Below are positions 51,746 through 61,828 of a DNA stretch of 64,000 nucleotides, one piece after another. Position numbers and translations under genes: made by a program. How positions within the stretch are numbered: the stretch's first letter is position 1; each line of letters starts with the position of its first letter. Origin of the DNA: Tranzscheliella williamsii (lineage: Eukaryota > Basidiomycota > Ustilaginomycetes > Ustilaginales > Ustilaginaceae); the NCBI GenBank assembly GCA_023212725.1, contig JALBYF010000001.1, positions 372,001 through 436,000 on the forward strand. Reading direction: 5' to 3'. Under the pieces are notes generated by a model. The model was not told where the DNA came from. It made no database searches and worked only from the letters and a program-made list of their open reading frames with translations.

Positions 51746-53853
51746 TCAGCCGATCATTTTCATCTTCATCTCGTTGGTTTCCCAGATCCTGGTGAGCGTT
51801 GAGAGGAAATAGGTCTCGTCGCGGACGAACTTGTGCAGGTCGTCTTCGACCGCCTTGAAGCGGTGATGGAACCAGATCAGCTCTTCCCAGATGGTCTTCT
51901 TGGTGTGGATCCGGCGGTTGAGGTATTTTTGGATCGACTGGGTATCTTGTTTGACCTGGGTGGAGAGCGTAGCCTGTTCCTGCTGGATGTGGGAGCTGGT
52001 CGCGGCGGAGGGTGATGCTGCCAGCGTGGTGATTTTCTTCTGCGACGCTTCGATGCGCTTTTTGAGCGAGTCGATCGGGTCGCCCACGAGGCGGTCCAGC
52101 CGGGCGAGCAAGTCGCGAAACGACAGGATCAGGTCGCGCTGCGCCTTGAACCCTTCCAGCGTCGAGAGCGAGACGGCAGTGACTCGCGATGACGACATGT
52201 CCGAGTGGTCCTGCACGGCGCCCGCCACGGTCGAGATCACCTCTTCTGTCGTCTTTCGATGATCGCTGCCGGGCCTCCACCGCTTCGACGAGACCTCGAC
52301 GACCGAAAGCAACGAAAAGTTCAGCCGCGAGTAGTCGGCCGCCGCTGCATCATTGCGCTTCACGATGCGCTCGAACAGCGCTACCATGGCGCTCCACCTC
52401 TCCAGCAACTCCGGTATCGCCTTGCGCTGCTGCAGCAGCTTGTTGTCGAGGTCCTCGGGCACGCCCATCCTGTCCGCCTCGTCTACCGTTTTAACAAGCC
52501 CTTCTTCGTCCAAGTACAAGGGCGGCGCAGTGCTTCTCCAGTCCGAAAGCGATCTTTTGTCGGTGAAGAAAACAGCTACCAGCTTATCTTCCCGCAGAAC
52601 CGGATGGGTGCCGAGCACCTTGAGGTAGCGCTCTAAGCTCCGCCTCCGTCTCTCGATGAACTGGTCTTCAGCGCTCAGATGGCGGCCTGCTAACGGGACA
52701 GACAGTCTTTTGGGAGGCAGAACGGGCAGGCATCTGAACGGGTACCTCTTTACCAGGCACTCTGCCAGCCATACCCAGTCGCTGTATCGCCGCGTGACCT
52801 CCGACTTGCGCAGGCTCGAACCCACGATATAGACATTGTGCTTGATTATGAACCCTTCGAGCTCGGTGCGTAGGCGGACCGATACCTCGTCGTCGGGCAG
52901 CTCGGCCGCTGGGTCTTCAGCGGCGTCTACGGCATTGATGGCGGCAGAATCCGACATGTACGAGAAAGGGCGTTCATGCCCAGCCGGGTTGTCGCGCGTT
53001 CGGAATGTTGAGCTAGAGGAAGCCGGCATCGTCGAGGTAAGATACGTAGACGGTGTCTGGTTGGACACAGGTGGCGTCTCTGACTCAAATCCTCCGACCT
53101 CCTCGGTGTGCACATAGAGGTCCGCTCGGCGACCGTCATCAGAGAAGCCGGGGCGGCTGGGACCATTCTTCTGTGTGTCTGCAAGTGCGCCAGTGCCGTT
53201 CGACGCGAATCCACGAAACGTTGAATCGAAGCTGCCGCCCTGATCTTGAGGTAGGCCATCGTACTGTCCGAACGCCCGTCCGTGGTCAAACCCGTTGCTA
53301 TTCGAGGTCCAAGGGTCCGACATCTCCCGTGTTGGGCCGTGCGGGCGGCTTTCGGACGCAAAGTTGGAGCCGCGCGGCGGAAAGGTATGGCCTGTGCTGT
53401 TGCGAGCCGGGACGCTGGAGAAGTCGAGGGCGGGGCCGTCCAGGTCGCCCGATGCAAGAGATTGCTGCACTTGGGCAGCGTTGAGGCTGTGACCGTCCTG
53501 CGCCTGCCGCAGCATGCCCAGAGCCACGAAGAACTCGGATCGGCAGCACCGTACGCCCGTACAAGCTAAATTTACAATCTGTTCGCAAGTCGACAGCCAC
53601 GAGCGGGAAGAGTCAATCACTGGGGAAGAGCGGGACGTTCACGAAGCGTGGCTCCGCCTAGACTTACCCGTTCTGCCGTGCCAGCACCCACGCCGCCCGC
53701 GGCACACAGAATCCTGTGCAGCGACGAGAGCTGAATCGTGCTCTCCGGTTGGCTGCCCTGAGACGCGCCCGTGTGTGAATCGTTCGAGGCATCGCCTACA
53801 GCACGAGCCCATGCCTGCTTGTATAGCTCGGAGATATTGGCGTCGACTGCCAT
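51746..53853 (-). CDS. MVP1: PX-BAR sorting nexin MVP1 (SNX8-like)
   Basis: Exons 53853-53668 and 53578-51746 on the minus strand give 672 residues. The 89-nt intron has a GTAAGT donor and a CAG acceptor at phase 0. Exon 1 encodes MAVDANISELYKQAWARAVG and STIQLSSLHRILCAAGG. Across the splice this becomes GTAERIVNLACTGVRCCRSE, then FFVALGMLRQAQDG, an EH-like N-terminal segment known in fungal MVP1/SNX8. The PX domain follows (SSLRKSEVTRRYSDWVWLAE, CLVKRYPFRCLPVLPPKR, LERYLKVLGTHPVL), then a helical BAR-type region ending ETYFLSTLTRIWETNEMKMK. MVP1 binds PI3P on endosomes and sorts cargo in retrograde traffic. The first exon is needed to complete the N-terminal segment. Confidence 0.93.
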
Positions 53854-56800
53854 ATACCGTTCCGCGTGAAGGAGCGCCGGCCGAGGGAAATATCTGTCAG
53901 CACACCCCGTTCGTATGGTTCCGGGCCATTGCTGCGCCGCGCGAACTCACAGTTGACCGCTTCGCTCTCGAACTCCGGGCTGGTTGTGCTCGACAGGAAG
54001 GTCCCCGGTTGGGACCCACCCCAGGTAAAGGGACGTTGTGCCCTCGACATGCGTGTTGTTCTGGAAGCGGCAGAGCGGCACTAGGGCATCTGCGTCGCAC
54101 GCAGCAAGCTGATGAACCCGTCTACGCAGGCCTTGAGGTACTTGACAAGATAGTCTGGTCCGGGTGTTGCTTCCCATCATCCTTACCGTTCCCATCATCC
54201 TTACCGTTGCGGTTGACTTTGCTTTGCTCCACTTCGTTACCCGTCCAAGCATACCGTACGAATAAGCAGGCGACCTAACACGGGCGCGTGTCTCTTTCAG
54301 CCGACAACCGTTTAATTCGTTCGGTTTTTTTGATCGCTTGTTTTTTAAAGGTGAAAGCAAAAAAACATAGTGAAAAACTCGGATTGAAAAAGAAAGGGAA
54401 ATCAACACCGTAGCCAGTACTATCGTCGCACATCCGCATTTGAGCGCTGAAGCTGGATTCCAACGGCGGGCGGTTTGGAAGCTGCCGAATCAGCGTCTGG
54501 TAAAACAAGGCGCCAGGATGGTGTTACGCGCATGTCAGTTCGACTCATGCACGGCTGCTGTTGGGGAACGATGGCCGCGTTCCCGAGCCGAGGAAGCAGG
54601 CCGAGGTGCAAGCACTCAATGCAAGCGCTCAGTGGATGTGCGACCGGATTGAGTCAGCCTGCAGAGGGTTGTCGTGGCATGAATTGGCAGGTTAGCGTCG
54701 TGCATGTACCTGCTTTTGTTTTCTTCACCTTTATCGCTGGGACTTATGCGATTCGGGCGGTGATCTAGAGCGCACGATGCGGTGCGTTACGGCTACGCGT
54801 AATTTCGCGCAGCATATTCGCCCGGGCAGGTGGACGACATGTAGCTCGCTTGTGTGGATTGATGCGGCACGATTCCCGGAACATTTGCCGAGCGCCTGCC
54901 CCGATGTAGGGAGTGTATACCTTGCAATATCCCGGCCCACGACAAAAACCCTTCCTGTCGCGTCGACTGCCGCTATTGTGCTCGGAAGCATGTTGCTCGA
55001 TCAGCCTAGCAAAAGGGACCCCTGTGAGCCTAATTCCCGAATGAGCCTTTGAGCTTGTATGGATTCAGAAATCAACCAAGCTTGCATTAAACTAGTTGCC
55101 GCGTGGCAAGCACCTGCAGCCAGAATCGGACAACACGAGTTCGGTAAGCGTAGCGCCGCAACAACTGATGCGGACGGGCTTCCAGCGCGTGACTAGCGCA
55201 TTCGCCTGTTCTTTTGCCTTCTGTTACAGGCGCGCCCGACATGTCGTCTGTCAACACTGCTATCATACACAATTCGATTCGAATCTCTGCGCGACACAAC
55301 AGTGGACGCCAATTCTAGGGTACAGCTCAGGGGCGAGCCAGTAGTTTGTCTCTAGCCGGTTTCCGAACTGTCCAGTTTGATGCGTGTGCCGGCTCCGTCT
55401 GTGGACTAACGCGCAAGCACAGAAGCTGCGAGCGCGGCCTTTGACATTGTTGACGTTTGCATCAACCGAGTAGCGTCCGGGTGGTGATGCTCAGCCATGG
55501 CTCGCCACTTCTGTTATTCGCTTCGCGTTGTCGAACACGAGGTCTGGGTCGCCGCATAGCGCCAGGCTGGCAATGAGGATACTACAGTTGTGACTACTGT
55601 ATATTTTGTATCCAGATGGGGATACCCGCGTGTCACTTCTGTGCTTGTCCGCAACCGCGCACTCCATCAGCCCAGTTCAGGAACAAAGGGCGTGATTCCA
55701 TGTGATTCGAAACCCACACAACTCTTGCAACCCAAGAATTCAGCTCAGAGAACACTAGTGCATGACAGCATCATCGGTTGGCCGAAACTAGTAAGAGCGA
55801 GCATGAGCCAGCGGGAGCCGCACCCCTTTCCAAGGTTCGGCGCGATGCACATATCTGCTCGTGTTTAGACTATGTCTCTCACCAAGGCGCTGATCCGAGA
55901 TTGATGCAAAGGGCTGAAGACGTAACAAGGCATCCGCTCTAAGCCCTGACGGCTGCCGCAAAAGGCTAGACAACAAAGCCATTCGCGATGAAATGTGCCG
56001 GCCGTTCGCACGCTGCCGTCGGGCAGGCTTCAGTCGACAGGGGAATGCCACCGCGTCTACTGCGTGCTGTGACGTGATAGCTATGTGATATCTGGTAGAA
56101 CGTACTGCGTTGAGTTTCCCACAATGCGGCTGCAGCACGCTAAGCATAGCCACTGCGACAGCGCGGAATTGGGACTCGCGCTGTTCCAAAAGTAGTAGGT
56201 TCTCTGTGCAAAACAAATGTCGCACTCCGATTAGCACAATCCCGTATTTGTCTGACACTAAAGGCAATAATATGCAAGACAAAACGCAGGCGAACTTGCA
56301 ACCCCGAAAGGTCACCGATCTATGCCTACGACTGCAACTCCGATGTTCCTCATGCTTTGACCTTCTTCTGGGCAGCCAGGCGCAGGAGTGGGATTGTGGA
56401 TGCCGGCCAGTATAGCCTTCGCCTTTAACAGATGCACGCTTTCCGATCTAGTTCAAGTGGGATGCTCCTGGGTCAGAAGCGTCAGGAGATGGTTTGGGAC
56501 ACATGAAATGCTCGCTCACGGTGCCCATCAACCGCGCCCTGCCTAACATAGACGACCGCTGGGGCACAGCCGTGAACAAGGGTTAATCAACCATCGATGT
56601 TAGCCGTGAGTATAGAGGCCGAGGCACGCAGCTGCTGTAGAGAAGACAGGAATCGCGACATTAACTCGCAAAACTAGATGTTGCCTCTGCGTACGAATAA
56701 CGGGTTCCGAATAGCAGCGAAGCTGAGGTGCATGCCGAGTCATGAGTGGCAAACCGGTCACTGACAGGTGTAAGAGAAATCCAACCCTAAATCGATCGAC

Positions 56801-59319
56801 CTAACGTGGATTTGGCGTGTGCCTTAATTCAGCGAACAAGCATGGCTCGCGATATTATGACAAGCAAGGAGATGATTGCACTAATGCCATGGTCTTCCCC
56901 TTGGCCACGAATGGCGGACGAGCTCAGGTTTGGCCCGGAGCCGGTAGATCTTCTTTGGTAGCGTTCCAGTCGGTCACCCAAGGGGGTACGTCTCGCACTG
57001 AGAATACCTGGCCTCGGCGATGCTATGGCCACAGAACGCACGAAGGACAGATAACTTTCGAATCATTGGCGTTATGCCCGACGTGACTAGGGTATAATGA
57101 TCGTTGTCATGTCAGAGCAATGTGAATGTGGATGGACAAGCGCGCGACAACGCATGTTCCTCTTTCTAGGTTTTGCTCACACAAGCTGTCATTCTAGTGG
57201 GCTTGCATACGTTATGAAACGTCGGGTTTGTGGCATGGGCACGATTGCTGTCAAATCTGCTGTCAAAAAGGACGATTGGAAGATCCCCTCTTTCAGGCGC
57301 GCATCGCCGAAGATGAATTTCGGCGCAGCATTCGAGCTACTAGCTGCACGTACAGCACATACATACAGATGTATAGCAACGTGAAACCAGCGCGCGAGTG
57401 TTTTCTACCCTGGCCTTTATCATTTTGAACACGCTCGCACGGTCTCGTGTATGGGCACTCAGCCGCCATGTCAACCTTGTCGCAATGATGGAATAGCTGC
57501 TCTCGCCCAAAGCGGTAGGCTTGAAGGGCTCATGGTAGAAAGTATATGGTGTTGGAGCGCAGTTAAATTGGCAAGAGGTTGATAGTCTATAGTTCACGTC
57601 ATTTTTGTGGGCAACTTTGTAGGAGCAGCAGGGCAAGTCCGGGGCCTTACGACATTACGAGGAACACAACCGAGTATGGGCTTCGTATGGGAATTTGTTC
57701 TGGCATGGCGCCGGAGTTCTGCAACGCGGAATTTAGCCACATCTCCTGTATCAAGGCATTCGACCATGACTAGGCAGTTCGAGGCCGACATGTTTCGCCC
57801 ATCGGAACGTCTCGACTGACAGTGACACTCTTCGGACAAGAAGGTGGCGGAACATCATGTCTCTGCCTCGTTATTCTTACTATTGTGATTGTGATCGCCT
57901 CTTTGTGCCAAGGGCTGTATTGTTGCCAAGATTTGCGGTCGTGCCGCGGTGGTCGCTGGCTCTGAGCCCCGGGTCTAAGCGAGTTAATGCAAGCTCAGAT
58001 GCTTGTCAACCAATTACGCGAACAGGAAGCCGACGCACCCAGGTGTTGTCTCGGCTTTTTGTCGGGCAACTACAATTGGATTAAGCGAAACAAGCGGGTC
58101 CTATTCCATTACAAAGGCCTAGAACATGTGCTTGCAGTTTTTGTACCGGAGGAGCGACACCAGATGGAAGTGAAAAGCTTGTTGGGACTTACTTTGCTGT
58201 AATGCCCGCTGTAGTTGCGTTGTTACCTGCGGTTTGGCAAGTGTCATCGGCTCTGTCACCGAGTGAGAGCTGTGTGAACCTGCAAAGCTGCTTCTGCTCC
58301 TGCTCCTGCTCCTGCTTTTAATCAAGATCTGTCCCTTGTATTGTTGGATTGTCTCTCCAGTTCAGTCATCCGGCGCGGCCATCGCCACTCGATACCGTTG
58401 TCTCCAATTCTGACTCTGCATCTGCTGCTGCGTTGCCTCACAGATCCATTTATTTTCCTTCGACTGGTTTTGTACCTTCCTCTTTCCTCTTCCGTTATAC
58501 CTTTTGCACGGAGCGCCATCCGATAGATCGACCGCGGCACACAAAACGTAATAATGAATGCAAGGCATACGCAGTTGTGTCTGCCTGTCGTTGGTCTCCC
58601 TGCCTCTGCCTTTGCCCTTACGCTGTTTGCCTTCTTCTTTTGCTTTGCCACTAAATCTAGGCCAAGCAAGAAGACGACAGCCGGTGCGATACACTGCTCT
58701 TGCGCCCAATCCTATGGCTGCGCTCACAACACCCATTCTCTGCCCTGTCCGCTGTCCTTCTACATGCCTGTTTTGACAGCCAAGAGCGTCTTCCCGTAAC
58801 GCTCAGCAGCTGTCTAAGCGTTGCTTCCATCCCTCCTCCGCCTGACTTCACTTCCCCGTTTCACACCTCGATCCCTGTCACTTCACCTGCCTTTTGCCCC
58901 CCTCTCTCCAGTCCATTCGACATCCCATCCATCCATCTCTCTCTCTTTCATTGTTTCTTCGTCCACCATCTTTGCACTCTTCCACACCACTGGTCTTTAC
59001 ATCGACTGCGCAAAGGCGTTGATTGACTTTTATTGACGGCCGCATCTCATCGACCGCTCTGCCTCGGATCCGCTTCCTGGGCTCGTAGCAGAGGCCCATC
59101 TTCAGCGTTGAATCGAGTTTCGACCAGCATCCTTCCAGTCTATACCCACAAGCTTGCCAGCATACTCTCTGCACAAGTCATCATCGGATGGGACCCCACA
59201 GAAGCAACTGTCACAATTTCATCGTTCGCAGCCCGTAGCCTGCAGCTTGCAGCTCGCATCTTTCTACGTCTTTAACCCGAGCTTTTTGGTCCGCAAACTC
59301 CGGCAGTGCCGGTTGCATC
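53854..59319. other. 5.5-kb region without a recognisable gene
   Basis: This runs from the MVP1 start to the homeobox start. It is less GC-rich than the neighbouring genes by eye. Short open frames occur on both strands, but none has a signal peptide, domain or consistent splicing that I can support. An 18-bp direct repeat lies at 54173-54208 and a CTGCTC run at about 58290-58317. From roughly 58800 to 59030 the plus strand is strongly pyrimidine-rich, like a long 5' leader or promoter of the homeobox gene. I see no transposon ends or reverse-transcriptase motifs. Confidence 0.45.
54173..54208. repeat. 18-bp direct repeat, two copies
   Basis: The unit cccatcatccttaccgtt occurs twice back to back without mismatch. 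Confidence 0.9.
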
Positions 59320-61440
59320 ATGGTCTTCTCGATCACTTCACGCCCCGTCAGCAGTGTCCGCGATCAGCCAGATTCTTGCTCTTCTTCCAACCTTGTCTCC
59401 ACCATCGCTCCGTCCCCGCGTGATAAGACTAGCTCTATCGATCTTCATCGAAGGCTCGTATACAGCGGCAACCCCACTGTGGCCAGCGAAAAGACCAGTC
59501 AGTCTTCGCCAAGTCTCGACGATCGCCAAAGCTCGCCTGGAAGCGGGTCGCTTCGCTCGTACGACTACTCTCACGACCGAAGCTCCGTTTCGAGCTTGGG
59601 ACATCGCTCAGCTAGCACTGCCCTGACAGCGAATAACTCGGACGCGGAACGCTTGCCATCCCTCACCTCACTCGAATTTGCTGGCATCAATCATTCTCGA
59701 CAGTCCTCCTCCGGCCAGCAACAGCTGTTTCACGCTTTCGACGTACCGACCAGTATGGACAAGTTGGATCGTTCCTCCCGTTTTTCGCCACCACCGGCGA
59801 TGCGTCGGCCTGTCTCGCCCACCGGTAGAATTTCCAACCACTCCGGCGACTGGGATCCCTCGTCGGATCGCGCCAGCCCCCGTCGGCATCATGCTGTTCT
59901 GCCACATGTGGCCCCCGCTATTACATCCACCGCCGTTGGGGGTCTCAACCCAACCCACGGATCGTATGCTCCTGACTACGTCGCCAGTCCGAGAATGTCG
60001 TATCGCGACTCCACCTACCGAGAGTCTCATGCCTATCCCCATGACAGAGACCTGTCGCCTTTCGATAGTGGCTTGAAGCGCAAGGTATCCGCCACCGACC
60101 TCTCCTCCCGAGGCGGTCCCAACAAAATTGTCGACCGCGCCGGTCGACCCTGGCCAGAAGAGTTCGCGCCACGGCCCTACTATGCTGAGCGCGGTTACTA
60201 TCGTGGCAGGGAACGTGGCGAGTCTCCTGATCGCAGCTATCCCAGCTCCTACGCCTCGCATGAGGCGCCTTTCCCGAGCCGCTACCTTGGGCACGACGAC
60301 GATCCGCGCTATTCACCTCATCGTGGGCACCCTTCTTCTCCGCCACCGCGGGCCATATACCATCGGGGCTATGATGTGCCTGCCTCGTCTTCGCACAGCT
60401 ATGCCGCGCCGCCCCGGAGGGCCGAAAGGTACAGCCCTGGACCCTCGGGACGCTCTGCTTCTTACATTTCGCGGTCTGGCCCACCTCCGGTGACGGGACC
60501 GCATGATGCTTACGCACGCGCCGCTACGCAGCCTTCCCATGCGCGTAAGTTATCGCCTCCTCCCTACGCTGGCGATTCGAGACCTCAGCTTCCACCACTT
60601 TCCGCCCGTCCGACCGGCTCGAGCTATCCTGGCGGCGGACGAGGTCGGTATACGCCTCCGCTGGATCTAGGCATCGGCGCAAAGCGCAGCGCTAGCCCCG
60701 AACCGCACGTCTATTCGGAGCCATTCTACCCGGATCGACGTCTGTACTTTGCACGCGATCGGATCCAGGATTCTGAGATGGATGAGTACTATCATAGCTC
60801 TGCAGCTGGCGCGCCCGGTACAGTCAAGGCACGGTATCCGGATTACACTTATGATGGGTACGGCCAGCCTCAGATGGCAGCTTACCCGGCTGGGCTGCCA
60901 GGAACAGCTGGCTCGAAGAACAACGGGGGTGCGCCTATGTTGGTAGCGGCTGGTCCGCCCGGTTCGTCTAGTCACCGGCATCACGACGTCCGTGCGAATT
61001 ATCCTGCCGGGCACTACGGCCCCGTCGACTATGTTGCCTCTGATCCAAGGGACCCACACGGCCACATGGTTGGCGGTCCGCACGGCGCTCCGCGTCCGGC
61101 ACTGACCGTCCCGGCGGCGCATGTTCCCCCGGGCCCCTCGGCCGGTATCGCCCCGCCGCCGCGGCGGAGAGGCAAGCTGCCGAAGCCGGTGACCGACCTG
61201 CTCAAGTCATGGCTGCTGGAGCATGCCAGCCACCCGTACCCGACCGAGGACGAGAAGCGGTCGCTCTGCAGCATGACGGGCCTGACGCTCTCGCAGGTCT
61301 CGAACTGGTTCATCAACGCGCGTCGACGCATCCTGCTTCCTTCAGGCGCCAACGGCAGCCCCAACGGCTCCACCACCGCCGCCCAGGTCAAGGCCGCCTT
61401 CAGCAACGACTCGCCCAGCCCCACGCCGCACGACGTCTGA
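59320..61440 (+). CDS. TALE-class homeobox transcription factor
   Basis: Single-exon gene of 706 residues. The first 580 residues are Ser/Pro/Tyr/Arg-rich and disordered, with many RxSP-type sites. Near the C-terminus lies the homeodomain: RRGKLPKPVTDLLKSWLLEH, ASHPYPTEDEKRSLCSMTGL, TLSQVSNWFINARRRIL. The extra residues between helices 1 and 2 (HPYP) and the WFINARRR recognition helix mark the TALE/KN class. It is not obviously a mating-type b gene: there is no N-terminal variable dimerisation region or HD1/HD2 pair in the window. It probably acts as a developmental or morphogenetic regulator, which is inference. Confidence 0.92.
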   Translation: MVFSITSRPVSSVRDQPDSCSSSNLVSTIAPSPRDKTSSIDLHRRLVYSGNPTVASEKTSQSSPSLDDRQSSPGSGSLRSYDYSHDRSSVSSLGHRSASTALTANNSDAERLPSLTSLEFAGINHSRQSSSGQQQLFHAFDVPTSMDKLDRSSRFSPPPAMRRPVSPTGRISNHSGDWDPSSDRASPRRHHAVLPHVAPAITSTAVGGLNPTHGSYAPDYVASPRMSYRDSTYRESHAYPHDRDLSPFDSGLKRKVSATDLSSRGGPNKIVDRAGRPWPEEFAPRPYYAERGYYRGRERGESPDRSYPSSYASHEAPFPSRYLGHDDDPRYSPHRGHPSSPPPRAIYHRGYDVPASSSHSYAAPPRRAERYSPGPSGRSASYISRSGPPPVTGPHDAYARAATQPSHARKLSPPPYAGDSRPQLPPLSARPTGSSYPGGGRGRYTPPLDLGIGAKRSASPEPHVYSEPFYPDRRLYFARDRIQDSEMDEYYHSSAAGAPGTVKARYPDYTYDGYGQPQMAAYPAGLPGTAGSKNNGGAPMLVAAGPPGSSSHRHHDVRANYPAGHYGPVDYVASDPRDPHGHMVGGPHGAPRPALTVPAAHVPPGPSAGIAPPPRRRGKLPKPVTDLLKSWLLEHASHPYPTEDEKRSLCSMTGLTLSQVSNWFINARRRILLPSGANGSPNGSTTAAQVKAAFSNDSPSPTPHDV

Positions 61441-61828
61441 GCGCCGCGCCGTGCTTACCCACACGCACACACACCGCAGCAAGAATCTCATCCAGTGGGT
61501 AGCTAGCCATACACGACGAGCTCGCCAGCGCGCACTGCCGCAGCCGCCTCTCCCATCCCCTCCCCTGGTCGCGCTGTCCGCTGCGCCTTGTCCTTCTTAT
61601 TCGGACCGTATTTCAACCCGGTTGACCACGCATTCCACGTGCTGCATGCGCTCACCTTTGTTTTCTAGTGTACCACCACACCAATATTTATAGCGATTGT
61701 ACAACGTTACTTGCCCGCTCCACCCTCTCCGTGTTGTTCGATCTCACAACTGGCGGCCTGCATGTGTACAAGATATCTGGCGCGACTACGTGGATACAAC
61801 CGTCAAAGCGGTGCGGGGCAAGGCGCTG
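61441..61828. other. Intergenic between convergent genes
   Basis: A 388-bp spacer between the homeobox stop and the coiled-coil gene stop, with a short CA run (acacgcacacacacc) and nothing else seen. Confidence 0.5.

Noticed and set aside
59338..60517. Long minus-strand frames over the homeobox gene
   Set aside because: They are antisense to a gene with a clear TALE homeodomain and have no recognisable product.
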